NCBI GenBank assembly: GCA_902765395.1
Contig: CACWZP010000002.1
Coordinates: 124,001 to 188,000, forward strand
DNA: 64,000 nt
Origin: an uncultured Eubacteriales bacterium
GTDB lineage: Bacteria; Bacillota; Clostridia; Christensenellales; Aristaeellaceae
Direction of reading: 5' to 3'
The number at the start of each line of letters is the position of its first letter. Position 1 is the stretch's first letter. Of this stretch, positions 33,648-41,295 are shown piece after piece. The position numbers were made by a program, and so were the translations under genes. A model generated the notes under the pieces. That model was not told the DNA's origin. It ran no database searches and was given only the letters and a program-made list of their open reading frames with translations.

Positions 33648-34794
33648 ATGCTCTGCTGATTTGCCCTGCGGCACAGCTTCTTGCCTGCCGATCCGCCTCA
33701 TACACATCCGCGATGGACGCGATGGGGGAGACGGGCACGCTCTGCAGCGTGCGGTCGATGACCTCGGCGATGCGCCCGAAGGGGATCTGCTCCTTCAGGA
33801 ACGCCCCCACGGCCACCTCGTTGGCCCCGTTCAGCACCACCGGGGCGCTGCCGCCAGCCTTCAGCGCGCGGATCGCCATGCCCAGGCAGGGGAAGCGGTC
33901 GTGATCCGGCGCGGCGAAGTCCAGATGGCCCAGGGCGGCGAAGTCCAGGGGCTTGGCGTCGTAGGGCAGCCGGTTCGGAAAGCCCATGGCATAGCCGATG
34001 GGCCCGCGCATGTCGGGCATGCCCAGCTGGGCCAGCACCGCGCCGTCCTCGAATTCGATCATGCTGTGGATCACGCTCTGCGGGTGGATGACCACGTCGA
34101 TCTTTTCCGCGGGCATGGAGAACAGGTGGTGGGCCTCGATGACCTCCAGCCCCTTGTTCACCATCGTGGCGCAGTCTACGGTGATCTTCCCGCCCATGTT
34201 CCAGGTGGGGTGGGCCAGCACGTCCCGCACGGTGGCGGCGTACATGTTCTCTTTCTTCCAATTCCGCAGCGCCCCGCCGGAGCAGGTGAGCAGCAGCCTT
34301 TTTACCGGGTTGCCCTGCCGCGCCTGCAGGCACTGGAAGATGGCGGAGTGCTCGCTGTCCACGGGCAGCATGGGCTTGTTCAGGTCGGCGGCCTTCTTCA
34401 TCACCAGGTCGCCCCCGGTGACCAGCGCCTCCTTGTTGGCCAGCAGCACCCGCTCGCACACGTCCAGCGCGTGCCAGACCGCGTCCAGCCCCGCGATGCC
34501 CACGATGGCGCACAGCGCGTCCTGGCACTTGGAGGCCAGCAGCGCCCGCACCGTGGAATCCGCGCCGAAGAACCATTCGATGCCGCGCAGATCCCCGGGG
34601 ATCTCCTCCGGTTCGTTCACCAGCGCGGCGAACCGGGGCCTGAATTCACGGCACAGCTCGAACAGCTTTTCCGCGGACCCGTGGGCCGTCAGGCAGTCCG
34701 CGCGGAACTGCTCCGGATAGCGCCGCACGATGTCCAGCGCCTGGGTGCCGATGGAGCCGGTGGCGCCCAGTATGGCGATTGTTCTCGTTTTCAT
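33646..34794 (-). CDS. dxr: 1-deoxy-D-xylulose-5-phosphate reductoisomerase
   Basis: Second enzyme of the MEP pathway: converts DXP to MEP with NADPH. 382 residues. The N-terminal NADPH motif is AILGATGSIGTQALDIV; the metal/active-site region contains VDSEHSAIFQCLQ and TCSGGALR. The ATG at 34794 follows the cdsA stop by one base, so translation is coupled; an upstream in-frame methionine codon lies within cdsA. The stop codon coincides with the end of a snap-back repeat, and the final residues (RQARSCAAGQISRA) may have been altered by it. Confidence 0.96.
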   Translation of the reverse strand: MKTRTIAILGATGSIGTQALDIVRRYPEQFRADCLTAHGSAEKLFELCREFRPRFAALVNEPEEIPGDLRGIEWFFGADSTVRALLASKCQDALCAIVGIAGLDAVWHALDVCERVLLANKEALVTGGDLVMKKAADLNKPMLPVDSEHSAIFQCLQARQGNPVKRLLLTCSGGALRNWKKENMYAATVRDVLAHPTWNMGGKITVDCATMVNKGLEVIEAHHLFSMPAEKIDVVIHPQSVIHSMIEFEDGAVLAQLGMPDMRGPIGYAMGFPNRLPYDAKPLDFAALGHLDFAAPDHDRFPCLGMAIRALKAGGSAPVVLNGANEVAVGAFLKEQIPFGRIAEVIDRTLQSVPVSPIASIADVYEADRQARSCAAGQISRA

Positions 34795-34795
34795 A

Positions 34796-35674
34796 TTATA
34801 ATCCCGCAATCTTGAAGAATACATAGCAGGCCACGCCGCAGAACAGTATGCCGTCCATGCGATCCAGCATGCCGCCGTGGCCGGGGAAGATGGTGCCGAA
34901 GTCCTTGATGCCGCAGTGGCGCTTCACCAGGGAAGCCACCAGGTCGCCGATCTGGGACAGCGCCCCGGCGATCAGCCCCAGCACCGCAAACGCCCACAGC
35001 GGCGGCAGCGGCGCGATCTCCAGCTGCCGGGCCACCTCCGGGAAGGCATGGGCGACGGGGTGCTTGGCGATCCAAGGCACCAGCACGGCAAAGCCCACGC
35101 TTGAGATGAGCCCCGCGATGGAGCCCTCCCAGCTCTTCTTCGGGCTGATCTCCGGGGCCAGCTTGTGCCTGCCGAACTTGATGCCCACGAATAGCGCGAA
35201 GGTGTCGTTCACCGAGGCGATGAAGAACGTGAGGATCAGCGCCAGCGTGGACACCACCCGGGTGGGCAGGTCCTGCAGCGTGATAATCAGCGAAAAGAAC
35301 AGCCCGGGATACAGCATGGGGAACACGGTGCTCATCAGGCTGTCAAAGGCCACTTTGCCCTTGAGGATGATCACCGTCATGGCCAGCAGCAGGCCCGCGA
35401 TCAGCGCGAACATGGGCGGGCTGATGGATTGGAACACGCCCACCTTCTCCGTCAGCTGGCTGTAGTACACCTGGGCCAGCACGGCCAGCACGCAGTAGGC
35501 GTAGCCAGCCCAGCGCACCGGGTCATAGCCGATCCGCCGGAAGGCCTTGTACATCTCGCTGGTGCTCATCAGCATGCTGAGCAGCAGCAGCGCGCGCAGC
35601 GGCCAGCCCTGGAACCAGATGGCCAGGGACATGATGATGATGAGTATCGCGGCGGTGATGACGCGCTTGAACAC
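34796..35674 (-). CDS. cdsA: Phosphatidate cytidylyltransferase
   Basis: Membrane enzyme making CDP-diacylglycerol from phosphatidate and CTP, the branch point of phospholipid synthesis. 292 residues with about eight spans. The C-terminal signature SQIGDLVASLVKRHCGIKDFGTIFPGHGGMLDRMDG is fully conserved. The start codon is GTG with GGGAGGCGACGCC upstream. It lies between uppS and dxr as in most Firmicutes. Confidence 0.96.
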   Translation of the reverse strand: MFKRVITAAILIIIMSLAIWFQGWPLRALLLLSMLMSTSEMYKAFRRIGYDPVRWAGYAYCVLAVLAQVYYSQLTEKVGVFQSISPPMFALIAGLLLAMTVIILKGKVAFDSLMSTVFPMLYPGLFFSLIITLQDLPTRVVSTLALILTFFIASVNDTFALFVGIKFGRHKLAPEISPKKSWEGSIAGLISSVGFAVLVPWIAKHPVAHAFPEVARQLEIAPLPPLWAFAVLGLIAGALSQIGDLVASLVKRHCGIKDFGTIFPGHGGMLDRMDGILFCGVACYVFFKIAGL

Positions 35675-35730
35675 GGCGTCGCCTCCCTTCGGGTGAGTGG
35701 GTCAGTGGGGCTCGGTATGGCTCTGCGGCT

Positions 35731-36651
35731 TCAATCCTCTGCGGCAGCCTCCGGTTGGTCGGCTTCCGCCGGCGTGGCCGGGCTCCCGTCAGCCGCAGCT
35801 TCGGCGTTTTCCGGCTCCTTCCGCTCCGGCACCGGCGGCTCGTTCACGCCGCCGAAGCGCCGGTCGCGCTCAGCGTAGACGCGCAGGCATTTCAGGTATT
35901 TCGCCCGGTCGAAGTCCGGCCAGAAGCCCTCGTCGAACACCATCTCGGCGTACACCAGCTGCCAGGGCAGGAAGTTGGAGGTGCGCATCTCGCCGCTGGT
36001 GCGGATCAGCAGGTCCACGTCGGGCAGGCCGACGGTGTACAGCTCATTCGAAAAGGCCGCCTCGTCGATGGCCTCCGGCTCGATCTGCCCGTCCTTCGCC
36101 TTTCGGGCCAGGGCCCGGGCGGCGCGCACCAGCTCGGCCCGGCCGCCGTAGTTCAGGGCGATGTTCAGCTTCAGGCCGGTGTTGTCCTTCGTGCGCTCCA
36201 TGGCGTTCACGAGGGCCTGGCGCTGGGGCTCAGGCATGCCGTCCACGTCGCCCAGTATGGTGATCTTCACGTGCTTGGCGTCCAGCTCGTCGATTTCGGA
36301 GTTGAAATACCTGAGCAGCAGCCCCATCAGCGCGGCGACCTCCTCCTTTGAGCGCGACCAGTTCTCCGTGGAGAAGGCGTAGAGGCTCAGCGCCTCGATG
36401 CCCCAGTCGTCGCTGGCGCGGATGATGTCCCGCAGGGCCTCGGTGCCCGCCGCGTGCCCGGCGGAGCGGGGCATGCCCCGGCTCTGGGCCCAGCGGCCGT
36501 TGCCGTCCATGATGATGGCCACGTGGCGCGGCAGCTTGCTGGGAGGCAGCATCTGGGTGGGACCGGAGTCGGTGACGGGCGTCACCGTGATGTACTTGGG
36601 CTTCGGGCGAAACACGTCGTTGAGCATGCGGCTGAGCTTGTCAAAGAACAT
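35731..36651 (-). CDS. uppS: Undecaprenyl diphosphate synthase (isoprenyl transferase)
   Basis: Cis-prenyltransferase that makes the C55 lipid carrier for cell-wall synthesis. The catalytic core starts HVAIIMDGNGRWAQSRG (catalytic Asp), with SLYAFSTENWSRS and the C-terminal DLLIRTSGEMRTSNFLPWQLVYAE. At 306 residues it is longer than the usual 240-260: about 40 extra N-terminal residues (MFFDKLSRMLNDVFRPKPKY) and an Ala/Glu/Pro-rich tail of about 35 residues. The ATG at 36651 has GGGAGGTGCCCGTC upstream. The extensions may be lineage-specific. Confidence 0.95.
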   Translation of the reverse strand: MFFDKLSRMLNDVFRPKPKYITVTPVTDSGPTQMLPPSKLPRHVAIIMDGNGRWAQSRGMPRSAGHAAGTEALRDIIRASDDWGIEALSLYAFSTENWSRSKEEVAALMGLLLRYFNSEIDELDAKHVKITILGDVDGMPEPQRQALVNAMERTKDNTGLKLNIALNYGGRAELVRAARALARKAKDGQIEPEAIDEAAFSNELYTVGLPDVDLLIRTSGEMRTSNFLPWQLVYAEMVFDEGFWPDFDRAKYLKCLRVYAERDRRFGGVNEPPVPERKEPENAEAAADGSPATPAEADQPEAAAED

Positions 36652-36692
36652 GACGGGCACCTCCCTTGGCGGATTACATGCGATAATTCACT

Positions 36693-36718
36693 GTAGGGGC
36701 GGCATATGCCGCCCCTAC
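36693..36718. repeat. Perfect palindrome between frr and uppS
   Basis: GTAGGGGCGGCAT / ATGCCGCCCCTAC, a perfect 13-bp inverted repeat with no spacer. It lacks a T run, so it is a stabilising or dispersed palindrome rather than a terminator; the word GGGGCGGC also forms the hairpin at 14057. Confidence 0.65.
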
Positions 36719-36744
36719 TGCTGTGATGGGTCGGATGTCAATTG

Positions 36745-37302
36745 TCAAACGGACATGATCTCCTTTTCCTTGTCCGCGCCGATCCTGTCCAGCTCCTCGA
36801 TGTGGTTGTCGGTGACCTTCTGCAGGTCCTTCTCGGCGATCTTCTGGTCGTCCTCGGTGATGGTGGAGTCCTTCTTCATCTTCTTGATGGCCTCCATGGC
36901 GTCGCGGCGGATGTTGCGGATGGCGACCTTGCCCTCGTCCACCATCTTCTTCACCTGCTTGCACAGCTCCTTGCGGCGCTCGCCGGTCAGCTCCGGCACC
37001 AGCAGGCGGATGACCTTGCCGTCGTTGGAGGGGTTGATGCCCAGGTCGGACTTCTGGATGGCCTTTTCGATGGGCCCGATCATCTTCGGCTCCCAGGGCG
37101 CGATCACCAGCAGGCGCGGCTCCGGCGAGGAGACGTTGCCCACCTGGTTCAGGGCGGTGGGGGTGCCGTAGTAATCCACGGTGATCTTGTCCAGGATCTT
37201 GGGGTTGGCGCGGCCCGCGCGCAGGCTGCCCAGGTCGTTCTGCACGGTGGCGATGGTCTTGTCCATCTTGCTGCCGGCGTTTTTGATGGTCTCCTTATAC
37301 AT
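36745..37302 (-). CDS. frr: Ribosome recycling factor
   Basis: Releases ribosomes after termination together with EF-G. 185 residues, exactly the family norm. The translation MYKETIKNAGSKMDKTIATVQNDLGSLRAGRANP through PELTGERRKELCKQVKKMVDEGKVAIRNIRRDA is canonical, forming the three-helix tail-like domain. The ATG at 37302 is chosen over an upstream in-frame codon because of GGGAGGTAGAGATC. It is the first gene of the operon here and has its own promoter, whereas in many Firmicutes pyrH precedes it. Confidence 0.97.
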   Translation of the reverse strand: MYKETIKNAGSKMDKTIATVQNDLGSLRAGRANPKILDKITVDYYGTPTALNQVGNVSSPEPRLLVIAPWEPKMIGPIEKAIQKSDLGINPSNDGKVIRLLVPELTGERRKELCKQVKKMVDEGKVAIRNIRRDAMEAIKKMKKDSTITEDDQKIAEKDLQKVTDNHIEELDRIGADKEKEIMSV

Positions 37303-37355
37303 GATCTCTACCTCCCGAATCTGAGGCGCATTCCACGCCATTATTTCTGCCTATT

Positions 37356-37384
37356 ATTGTAGCGTAAACGCCGGGAAATGGCAA
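37356..37384 (-). promoter_or_regulatory. Promoter of the frr-polC operon
   Basis: Minus-strand TTGCCA (37384-37379), 17-bp spacer, TACAAT (37361-37356), about 55 bp ahead of frr. Confidence 0.75.
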
Positions 37385-37387
37385 GTA

Positions 37388-37425
37388 CAAATTTTCAGGG
37401 ATCGGCCATGCCGATCCCTGAAAAA
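37388..37425 (-). terminator. Terminator after the ferredoxin-like gene
   Basis: TTTTCAGGGATCGGC / CCGATCCCTGAAAA hairpin with a 3-4 nt loop, followed on the minus strand by TTTGT. It insulates the frr operon. Confidence 0.75.
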
Positions 37426-37447
37426 TGCAGACCGGGGCGGCAGGAGA

Positions 37448-38173
37448 TCAATCTTCCACGATCCGCCCGTCTACGTCGATGGTGACCACGTGCCAGGGGA
37501 TGAATTTGCCGCTCCTCTGCAGCGCGCGCTTCGCGGCCTGCTCCAATCCGCCGCAGCAGGGCACCTCCATGCGCACGATGGTCACGTCCTTGATGTCGTT
37601 TTCACGGATGATCTGCTCCAGCTTTTCGCTGTAGTCCACGCCGTCCAGCTTCGGGCAGCCCACCAGCGTCACCCGGCCGCGGATGAAGTCGCTGTGGAAA
37701 TTGCCGTAGGCATAGGCGGTGCAGTCCGCGGCGATCAGCAGCTTCGCGCCGTCAAACCAGGGCGCGTTCACCGGGGCCAGCTTGATCTGCACCGGCCACT
37801 GGCGCAGCTGGCTGGCCACGGGCGCGACGCCTGCCTGCTCCGGCGCGGCGGATTGACGGCCCGTCGCCAGGTCGCGGGCCATGGTGCCGGGGCAGCCGCC
37901 GGGATGGTGGGCATGGTTCATCTTATCCGTCAGCTTCGCGGCCTTCGCGGCGCGCACAGCGGCCTCGTCGTAGGCGGGGGCCTCCCGCTCCTCGAAGGTG
38001 ATGGCCCCGGCGGGGCAATTCGGCAGGCAATCGCCCAGCCCGTCGCAATAGTCCTCCCGGGTCAGCTTCGCCACGCCGTCCACCATCTGGATGGCGCCCT
38101 CGTGGCAGGCCTCGGCGCACGCGCCGCAGCCGTTGCATTTTTCCTCGTCGATGTGAATGATCCTGCGCTTCAT
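37448..38173 (-). CDS. 4Fe-4S ferredoxin-like protein
   Basis: 241 residues. The N-terminal bacterial-ferredoxin domain has a full cluster motif CNGCGACAEAC and a second, CDGLGDCLPNCPAG, with modified spacing (C-x5-C-x3-CP). A large C-terminal domain (about 120-241) has no assigned fold but conserved GCPKLDGVDYSEKLEQII and VPCCGGLEQAAKRAL. Proteins of this type are recalled next to Crp/Fnr regulators in anaerobic Clostridia and are thought to act in redox or nitrosative stress. It is transcribed divergently from such a regulator here, and both may be controlled from the shared 85-bp region. Confidence 0.88.
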   Translation of the reverse strand: MKRRIIHIDEEKCNGCGACAEACHEGAIQMVDGVAKLTREDYCDGLGDCLPNCPAGAITFEEREAPAYDEAAVRAAKAAKLTDKMNHAHHPGGCPGTMARDLATGRQSAAPEQAGVAPVASQLRQWPVQIKLAPVNAPWFDGAKLLIAADCTAYAYGNFHSDFIRGRVTLVGCPKLDGVDYSEKLEQIIRENDIKDVTIVRMEVPCCGGLEQAAKRALQRSGKFIPWHVVTIDVDGRIVED

Positions 38174-38187
38174 GGGTATCCTCCTCC

Positions 38188-38216
38188 TTGACTTTTCGGG
38201 GATATTTTACTATACT
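38188..38216 (+). promoter_or_regulatory. Promoter of the Crp/Fnr-CapA genes
   Basis: TTGACT (38188-38193), 17-bp spacer, TATACT (38211-38216). Transcription would start about 36 bp upstream of the regulator gene, just before the palindrome at 38232. Confidence 0.75.
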
Positions 38217-38231
38217 GAATAAAGTCATGTA

Positions 38232-38247
38232 TGTTGGATTTCCAACA
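38232..38247. promoter_or_regulatory. 16-bp perfect palindromic operator
   Basis: TGTTGGATTTCCAACA, two perfect 7-bp arms and a 2-bp spacer, just downstream of the predicted transcription start and touching the ribosome site ACGGAGG. A likely autoregulatory site for the Crp/Fnr protein, also placed to affect the divergent ferredoxin-like gene. Confidence 0.7.
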
Positions 38248-38258
38248 CGGAGGCGGTC

Positions 38259-38918
38259 ATGCAGGTACATTTTGAGGCGCTCGCGCGCTGCCCGCTGTTC
38301 GAGGGCGTGCCCGGGGAGGATGTGGCGGAGGCGCTCGCGCGCATGGGCGCAAAGCCGGCGCGCTTCGGTCCGGGCGAGCTGATCTTCCTGGAGGGCAGCC
38401 CGGCGGATCGCGTGGGCATACTGCTCGCCGGCGCGGCCCGGGTGCAGCGGGAGGACTTCCTCGGCAACCGGGAGATCCTCTCGGCGCTCGCGCCCGGCGA
38501 CCTGTTCGGCGAGGCGTTTGCCTGCGCGGGCGTGAAGCGGCTGCCGGTGTCGGTGGAGGCCGTGGAGCCCTGCCGGGTGCTGCTGATCCGGCTGGACGGG
38601 ATCATAGAGGGCGGCGGCAACGACCGGGTGTTTTTGAACCTGCTGCGGGTGCTGGCGACGAAGAACCTGCGCCTGAACGAGAAGCTGGCGATTACCTCCC
38701 GGCGCACCACCCGCCAGAAGCTGATGGCCTATCTGTACAGCCAAGCGAAGGCTGCCGGGTCGGAGGCGTTCACGATCCCCTTCGACCGGCAGGGCCTGGC
38801 GGACTACCTGGGCGTGGACAGAAGCGCCCTGTCGGCGGAGATCGGCAAGCTGCGCCGCGAGGGCGTGATCGAGAGCGAGAAGAACCGGTTCCGGCTGTTG
38901 AATGTGGAAGGAATGTAA
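38259..38918 (+). CDS. Crp/Fnr family transcriptional regulator
   Basis: 219 residues: N-terminal cyclic-nucleotide-binding-like beta barrel (about 10-130; GDLFGEAFACAG) and C-terminal Crp-type winged helix (about 145-219; DRQGLADYLGVDRSALSAEIGKLRREGVI). No N-terminal Fnr-type Cys cluster is seen, so it is not a classic oxygen sensor; a few isolated Cys could still bind heme or sense NO. The start follows ACGGAGGCGGTC. Pairing with a divergent 4Fe-4S protein suggests redox-responsive control. The CapA genes begin 12 bp downstream. Confidence 0.9.
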   Translation: MQVHFEALARCPLFEGVPGEDVAEALARMGAKPARFGPGELIFLEGSPADRVGILLAGAARVQREDFLGNREILSALAPGDLFGEAFACAGVKRLPVSVEAVEPCRVLLIRLDGIIEGGGNDRVFLNLLRVLATKNLRLNEKLAITSRRTTRQKLMAYLYSQAKAAGSEAFTIPFDRQGLADYLGVDRSALSAEIGKLRREGVIESEKNRFRLLNVEGM

Positions 38919-38930
38919 CGGGGGACGGAT

Positions 38931-40085
38931 ATGTTTACGAAAGAGAGAATCATGTGCGCGCTGGCGCTGCTGCTGTGCGTCCTGCTGCCGCTGGCGGCCT
39001 GGGCGGAGGAGGCCGCCGATCCCACGGTGCCGCCGACGCAGCCCCTGCGCAGCGCGCGCATCCGGGCGGTGGGCGATGTGATGGCCCACGATCACCAGCT
39101 GAAGATCGCCAAGCAGAAGGACGGCAGCTACGATTTCCATCCCCAGCTGTCGCTGATCGCGGACGCGCTGGGAAACGCGGACTACACCATCGCCAACCTG
39201 GAGACCACCATCGGCAAGTGCCGCGGACAGGGCTACTCCGGCTATCCCAGCTTCAATTCGCCCCGGGCGCTGCTGGACGCGCTGAAGGACGCGGGCGTGG
39301 ATTTCCTCACCCTGGCCAACAACCACATGCTGGACCGGCGGCTGGAGGGCGTGCTGAACACGGTGGGCTATGTGGAGGCCTACGGCTTCGACCACGGCGG
39401 CGCGAACCGCTCGCTGGAGGAGAAGGCGCGGCCGGTCATCGCGGAGGTGAACGGCATCCGCATCGGCTTCATCTGCGAGACCCGCTACACCAACAGCCAG
39501 GAGAACTACCTGAAGCCGGAGGATCGGGAGTACGCCATCAACTACCTGCGGGCCGGGGAGTTCCAGGAGGACCTGCAGCGGCTGAAGGACGAGAACGTGG
39601 ACGTGATCATCGCCATACCCCATTGGGGCGAGGAGTATATGCGCAAGCCCGACCAGAAGACGCAGCAGATCGCCAGGGCCATGATCGCCATGGGCGTGGA
39701 CGTGATCCTCGGCAGCCATCCCCACGTGGCCCAGCCCATCCAGATGCTCACCGTGAAGGGCGAGGATGGCCAGGAGCGCACCGGCCTGGTGGCCTACAGC
39801 ATGGGCAACTTCCTGAGCAACCAGAATTGGCGCTACGCCAACGCGAGCCTGATGGTGGACTTCACGCTGCAGGAAAAGCAGGGCGGCGGCTTTGAGGTCA
39901 AAAACGTGGGCGTCATACCGCTGTACATCTGCAACACCACGAAGATGGTCTGCACGGTTTCGGCCCAGAAGTACCTGGAGCATCCGCATGAGGCCATGGA
40001 CGCCAAGACGGTGAAGGACATGAAGCAGGCCTATGGCGACCTGAGGAAGCTGATCGACGAGCGCGTGCCGTTCCTGGCGGAATGA
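38931..40085 (+). CDS. CapA family protein (first of tandem pair)
   Basis: Secreted PGA_cap metallophosphatase-like protein of 384 residues, related to CapA/PgsA of poly-gamma-glutamate capsule synthesis. It has a signal peptide (to about residue 25), then the calcineurin-like motifs VGDVMAHDHQLKIAKQ, NLETTIG, TLANNHMLDR, IPHWGEEY and LGSHPHVAQP that bind two metals. Lacking CapB/CapC neighbours, it is probably not a capsule polymerase component; a cell-surface hydrolase role is possible. Its stop overlaps an ATG of the following paralog region. Co-directional with the Crp/Fnr gene. Confidence 0.9.
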   Translation: MFTKERIMCALALLLCVLLPLAAWAEEAADPTVPPTQPLRSARIRAVGDVMAHDHQLKIAKQKDGSYDFHPQLSLIADALGNADYTIANLETTIGKCRGQGYSGYPSFNSPRALLDALKDAGVDFLTLANNHMLDRRLEGVLNTVGYVEAYGFDHGGANRSLEEKARPVIAEVNGIRIGFICETRYTNSQENYLKPEDREYAINYLRAGEFQEDLQRLKDENVDVIIAIPHWGEEYMRKPDQKTQQIARAMIAMGVDVILGSHPHVAQPIQMLTVKGEDGQERTGLVAYSMGNFLSNQNWRYANASLMVDFTLQEKQGGGFEVKNVGVIPLYICNTTKMVCTVSAQKYLEHPHEAMDAKTVKDMKQAYGDLRKLIDERVPFLAE

Positions 40086-40096
40086 GGATGATACAT

Positions 40097-41257
40097 ATGG
40101 ACAAGAGGACGCTGAAAGGCGCGGCGGCGCTGGCGTTGGCGCTGGCGCTGCTCCTAAACTGGGCAGCCCTGGCGGAAGGGCTGGCGCCCGACCCCACGCT
40201 TGAGCCGCCGACGCCCCTGCGCAGCGCCCGCATCCGCGCGGCGGGGGACCTGATGGTGCACAAGAAGCAGCTGGCCATTGCCAAACAGGCCGACGGCAGC
40301 TACGACTTTCACCCCCAGTACGCGCTGATCGCGGACGCTCTGGCCAACGCGGACTACACCATCGCCAACCTGGAGACCACCATCGGCCAGTATGAGAACC
40401 GGCCCTATTCCGGCTTTCCCATGTTCAACACGCCGGAGAGCCTGTTGGACGCCGTCAAGGACGCGGGCGTGGACTTTCTCACCCTGGCCAACAACCACAT
40501 GCTGGATCGCTACTTCGAGGGCATGGTCAAGACCGTGGACAACGTGGAGGCCCGGGGCTTCGACTTCGGCGGCGCGAACCGCACGCCGGAAGAGAAGCAA
40601 AGGCTGAACATCGTGGAGGTCAACGGCATCCGGCTGGGCTTCCTCTGCTACACCGAGATGACCAACGGCATGGAGGACTGGTGCAATTCCGCCGTGAAGG
40701 AATACGGCGTGAACTACCTGCGCAAGGCCGACATCCCCGCGGAGGTGGCCGCGCTGCGACAGGCCGGGGCGGACGTGGTCATCGCCATTCCCCACTGGGG
40801 CGTGGAGTACGAGCGCCATCCCCAGTCCTATATCGTGAACAAGGGCCGGAAGATGATCGCCGCGGGCGTGGACGTGGTGCTGGGCAGCCATCCCCACATG
40901 GTGCAGCCGGTGGAGTTCGTGGAGGTCGCCACCGAATCCGGCCAGACGCGCCGGGGCCTGGTGGCCTGGAGCCTGGGCAACTTCATCGACAGCATGACCA
41001 AGCGCTACACCGATTCCGGCATCCTGCTGGAGTTCACCGTGCAGGAGCGGCAGGACGGCAGCTTCGGCATCGAAAACGTAGGCGTGGTGCCCATCTACTG
41101 CTGGAAGCGGGACGACAGCATCCAGGCGATCTCCTCCCTGAAGTACCTGGACGAGCCCCCCGAGGGCATGTCCAGCGGCACCTGGCAGCGCATGCAGGAC
41201 AGCTATCAGGAGTTGGAAAGGCTGCTGGGGGAGGACGTGAAGATGCTGGCGGAGTAA
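40097..41257 (+). CDS. CapA family protein (second of tandem pair)
   Basis: 386 residues, homologous over its whole length to the preceding gene: MVHKKQLAIAKQADGSYDFHP, NLETTIGQ, TLANNHMLDRYFEG, IPHWGVEY, LGSHPHMVQP. A signal peptide (to about residue 26) precedes the PLRSARIRA segment shared by both. Start set at 40097, nine bases after GAGG; ATGs at 40082 and 40088 lie within that ribosome site. A recent tandem duplication that has diverged, perhaps in substrate. Ends in a strong terminator. Confidence 0.9.
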   Translation: MDKRTLKGAAALALALALLLNWAALAEGLAPDPTLEPPTPLRSARIRAAGDLMVHKKQLAIAKQADGSYDFHPQYALIADALANADYTIANLETTIGQYENRPYSGFPMFNTPESLLDAVKDAGVDFLTLANNHMLDRYFEGMVKTVDNVEARGFDFGGANRTPEEKQRLNIVEVNGIRLGFLCYTEMTNGMEDWCNSAVKEYGVNYLRKADIPAEVAALRQAGADVVIAIPHWGVEYERHPQSYIVNKGRKMIAAGVDVVLGSHPHMVQPVEFVEVATESGQTRRGLVAWSLGNFIDSMTKRYTDSGILLEFTVQERQDGSFGIENVGVVPIYCWKRDDSIQAISSLKYLDEPPEGMSSGTWQRMQDSYQELERLLGEDVKMLAE

Positions 41258-41260
41258 ACA

Positions 41261-41295
41261 ATGATGCGGGGACGACATTGTTGTCCCCGCATCAT
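41261..41295. terminator. Bidirectional terminator between capA and miaA
   Basis: ATGATGCGGGGAC / GTCCCCGCATCAT, a perfect 13-bp stem with 9-nt loop, bounded by T-rich sequence on the plus side. It abuts the miaA stop and serves both convergent genes. Confidence 0.85.

Noticed and set aside
38174-38258. Second promoter for the divergent ferredoxin-like gene
   Set aside because: Candidate -10 words (TAAAAT, TATAGT) exist on the minus strand but no -35 with acceptable spacing was found, so I did not annotate it.
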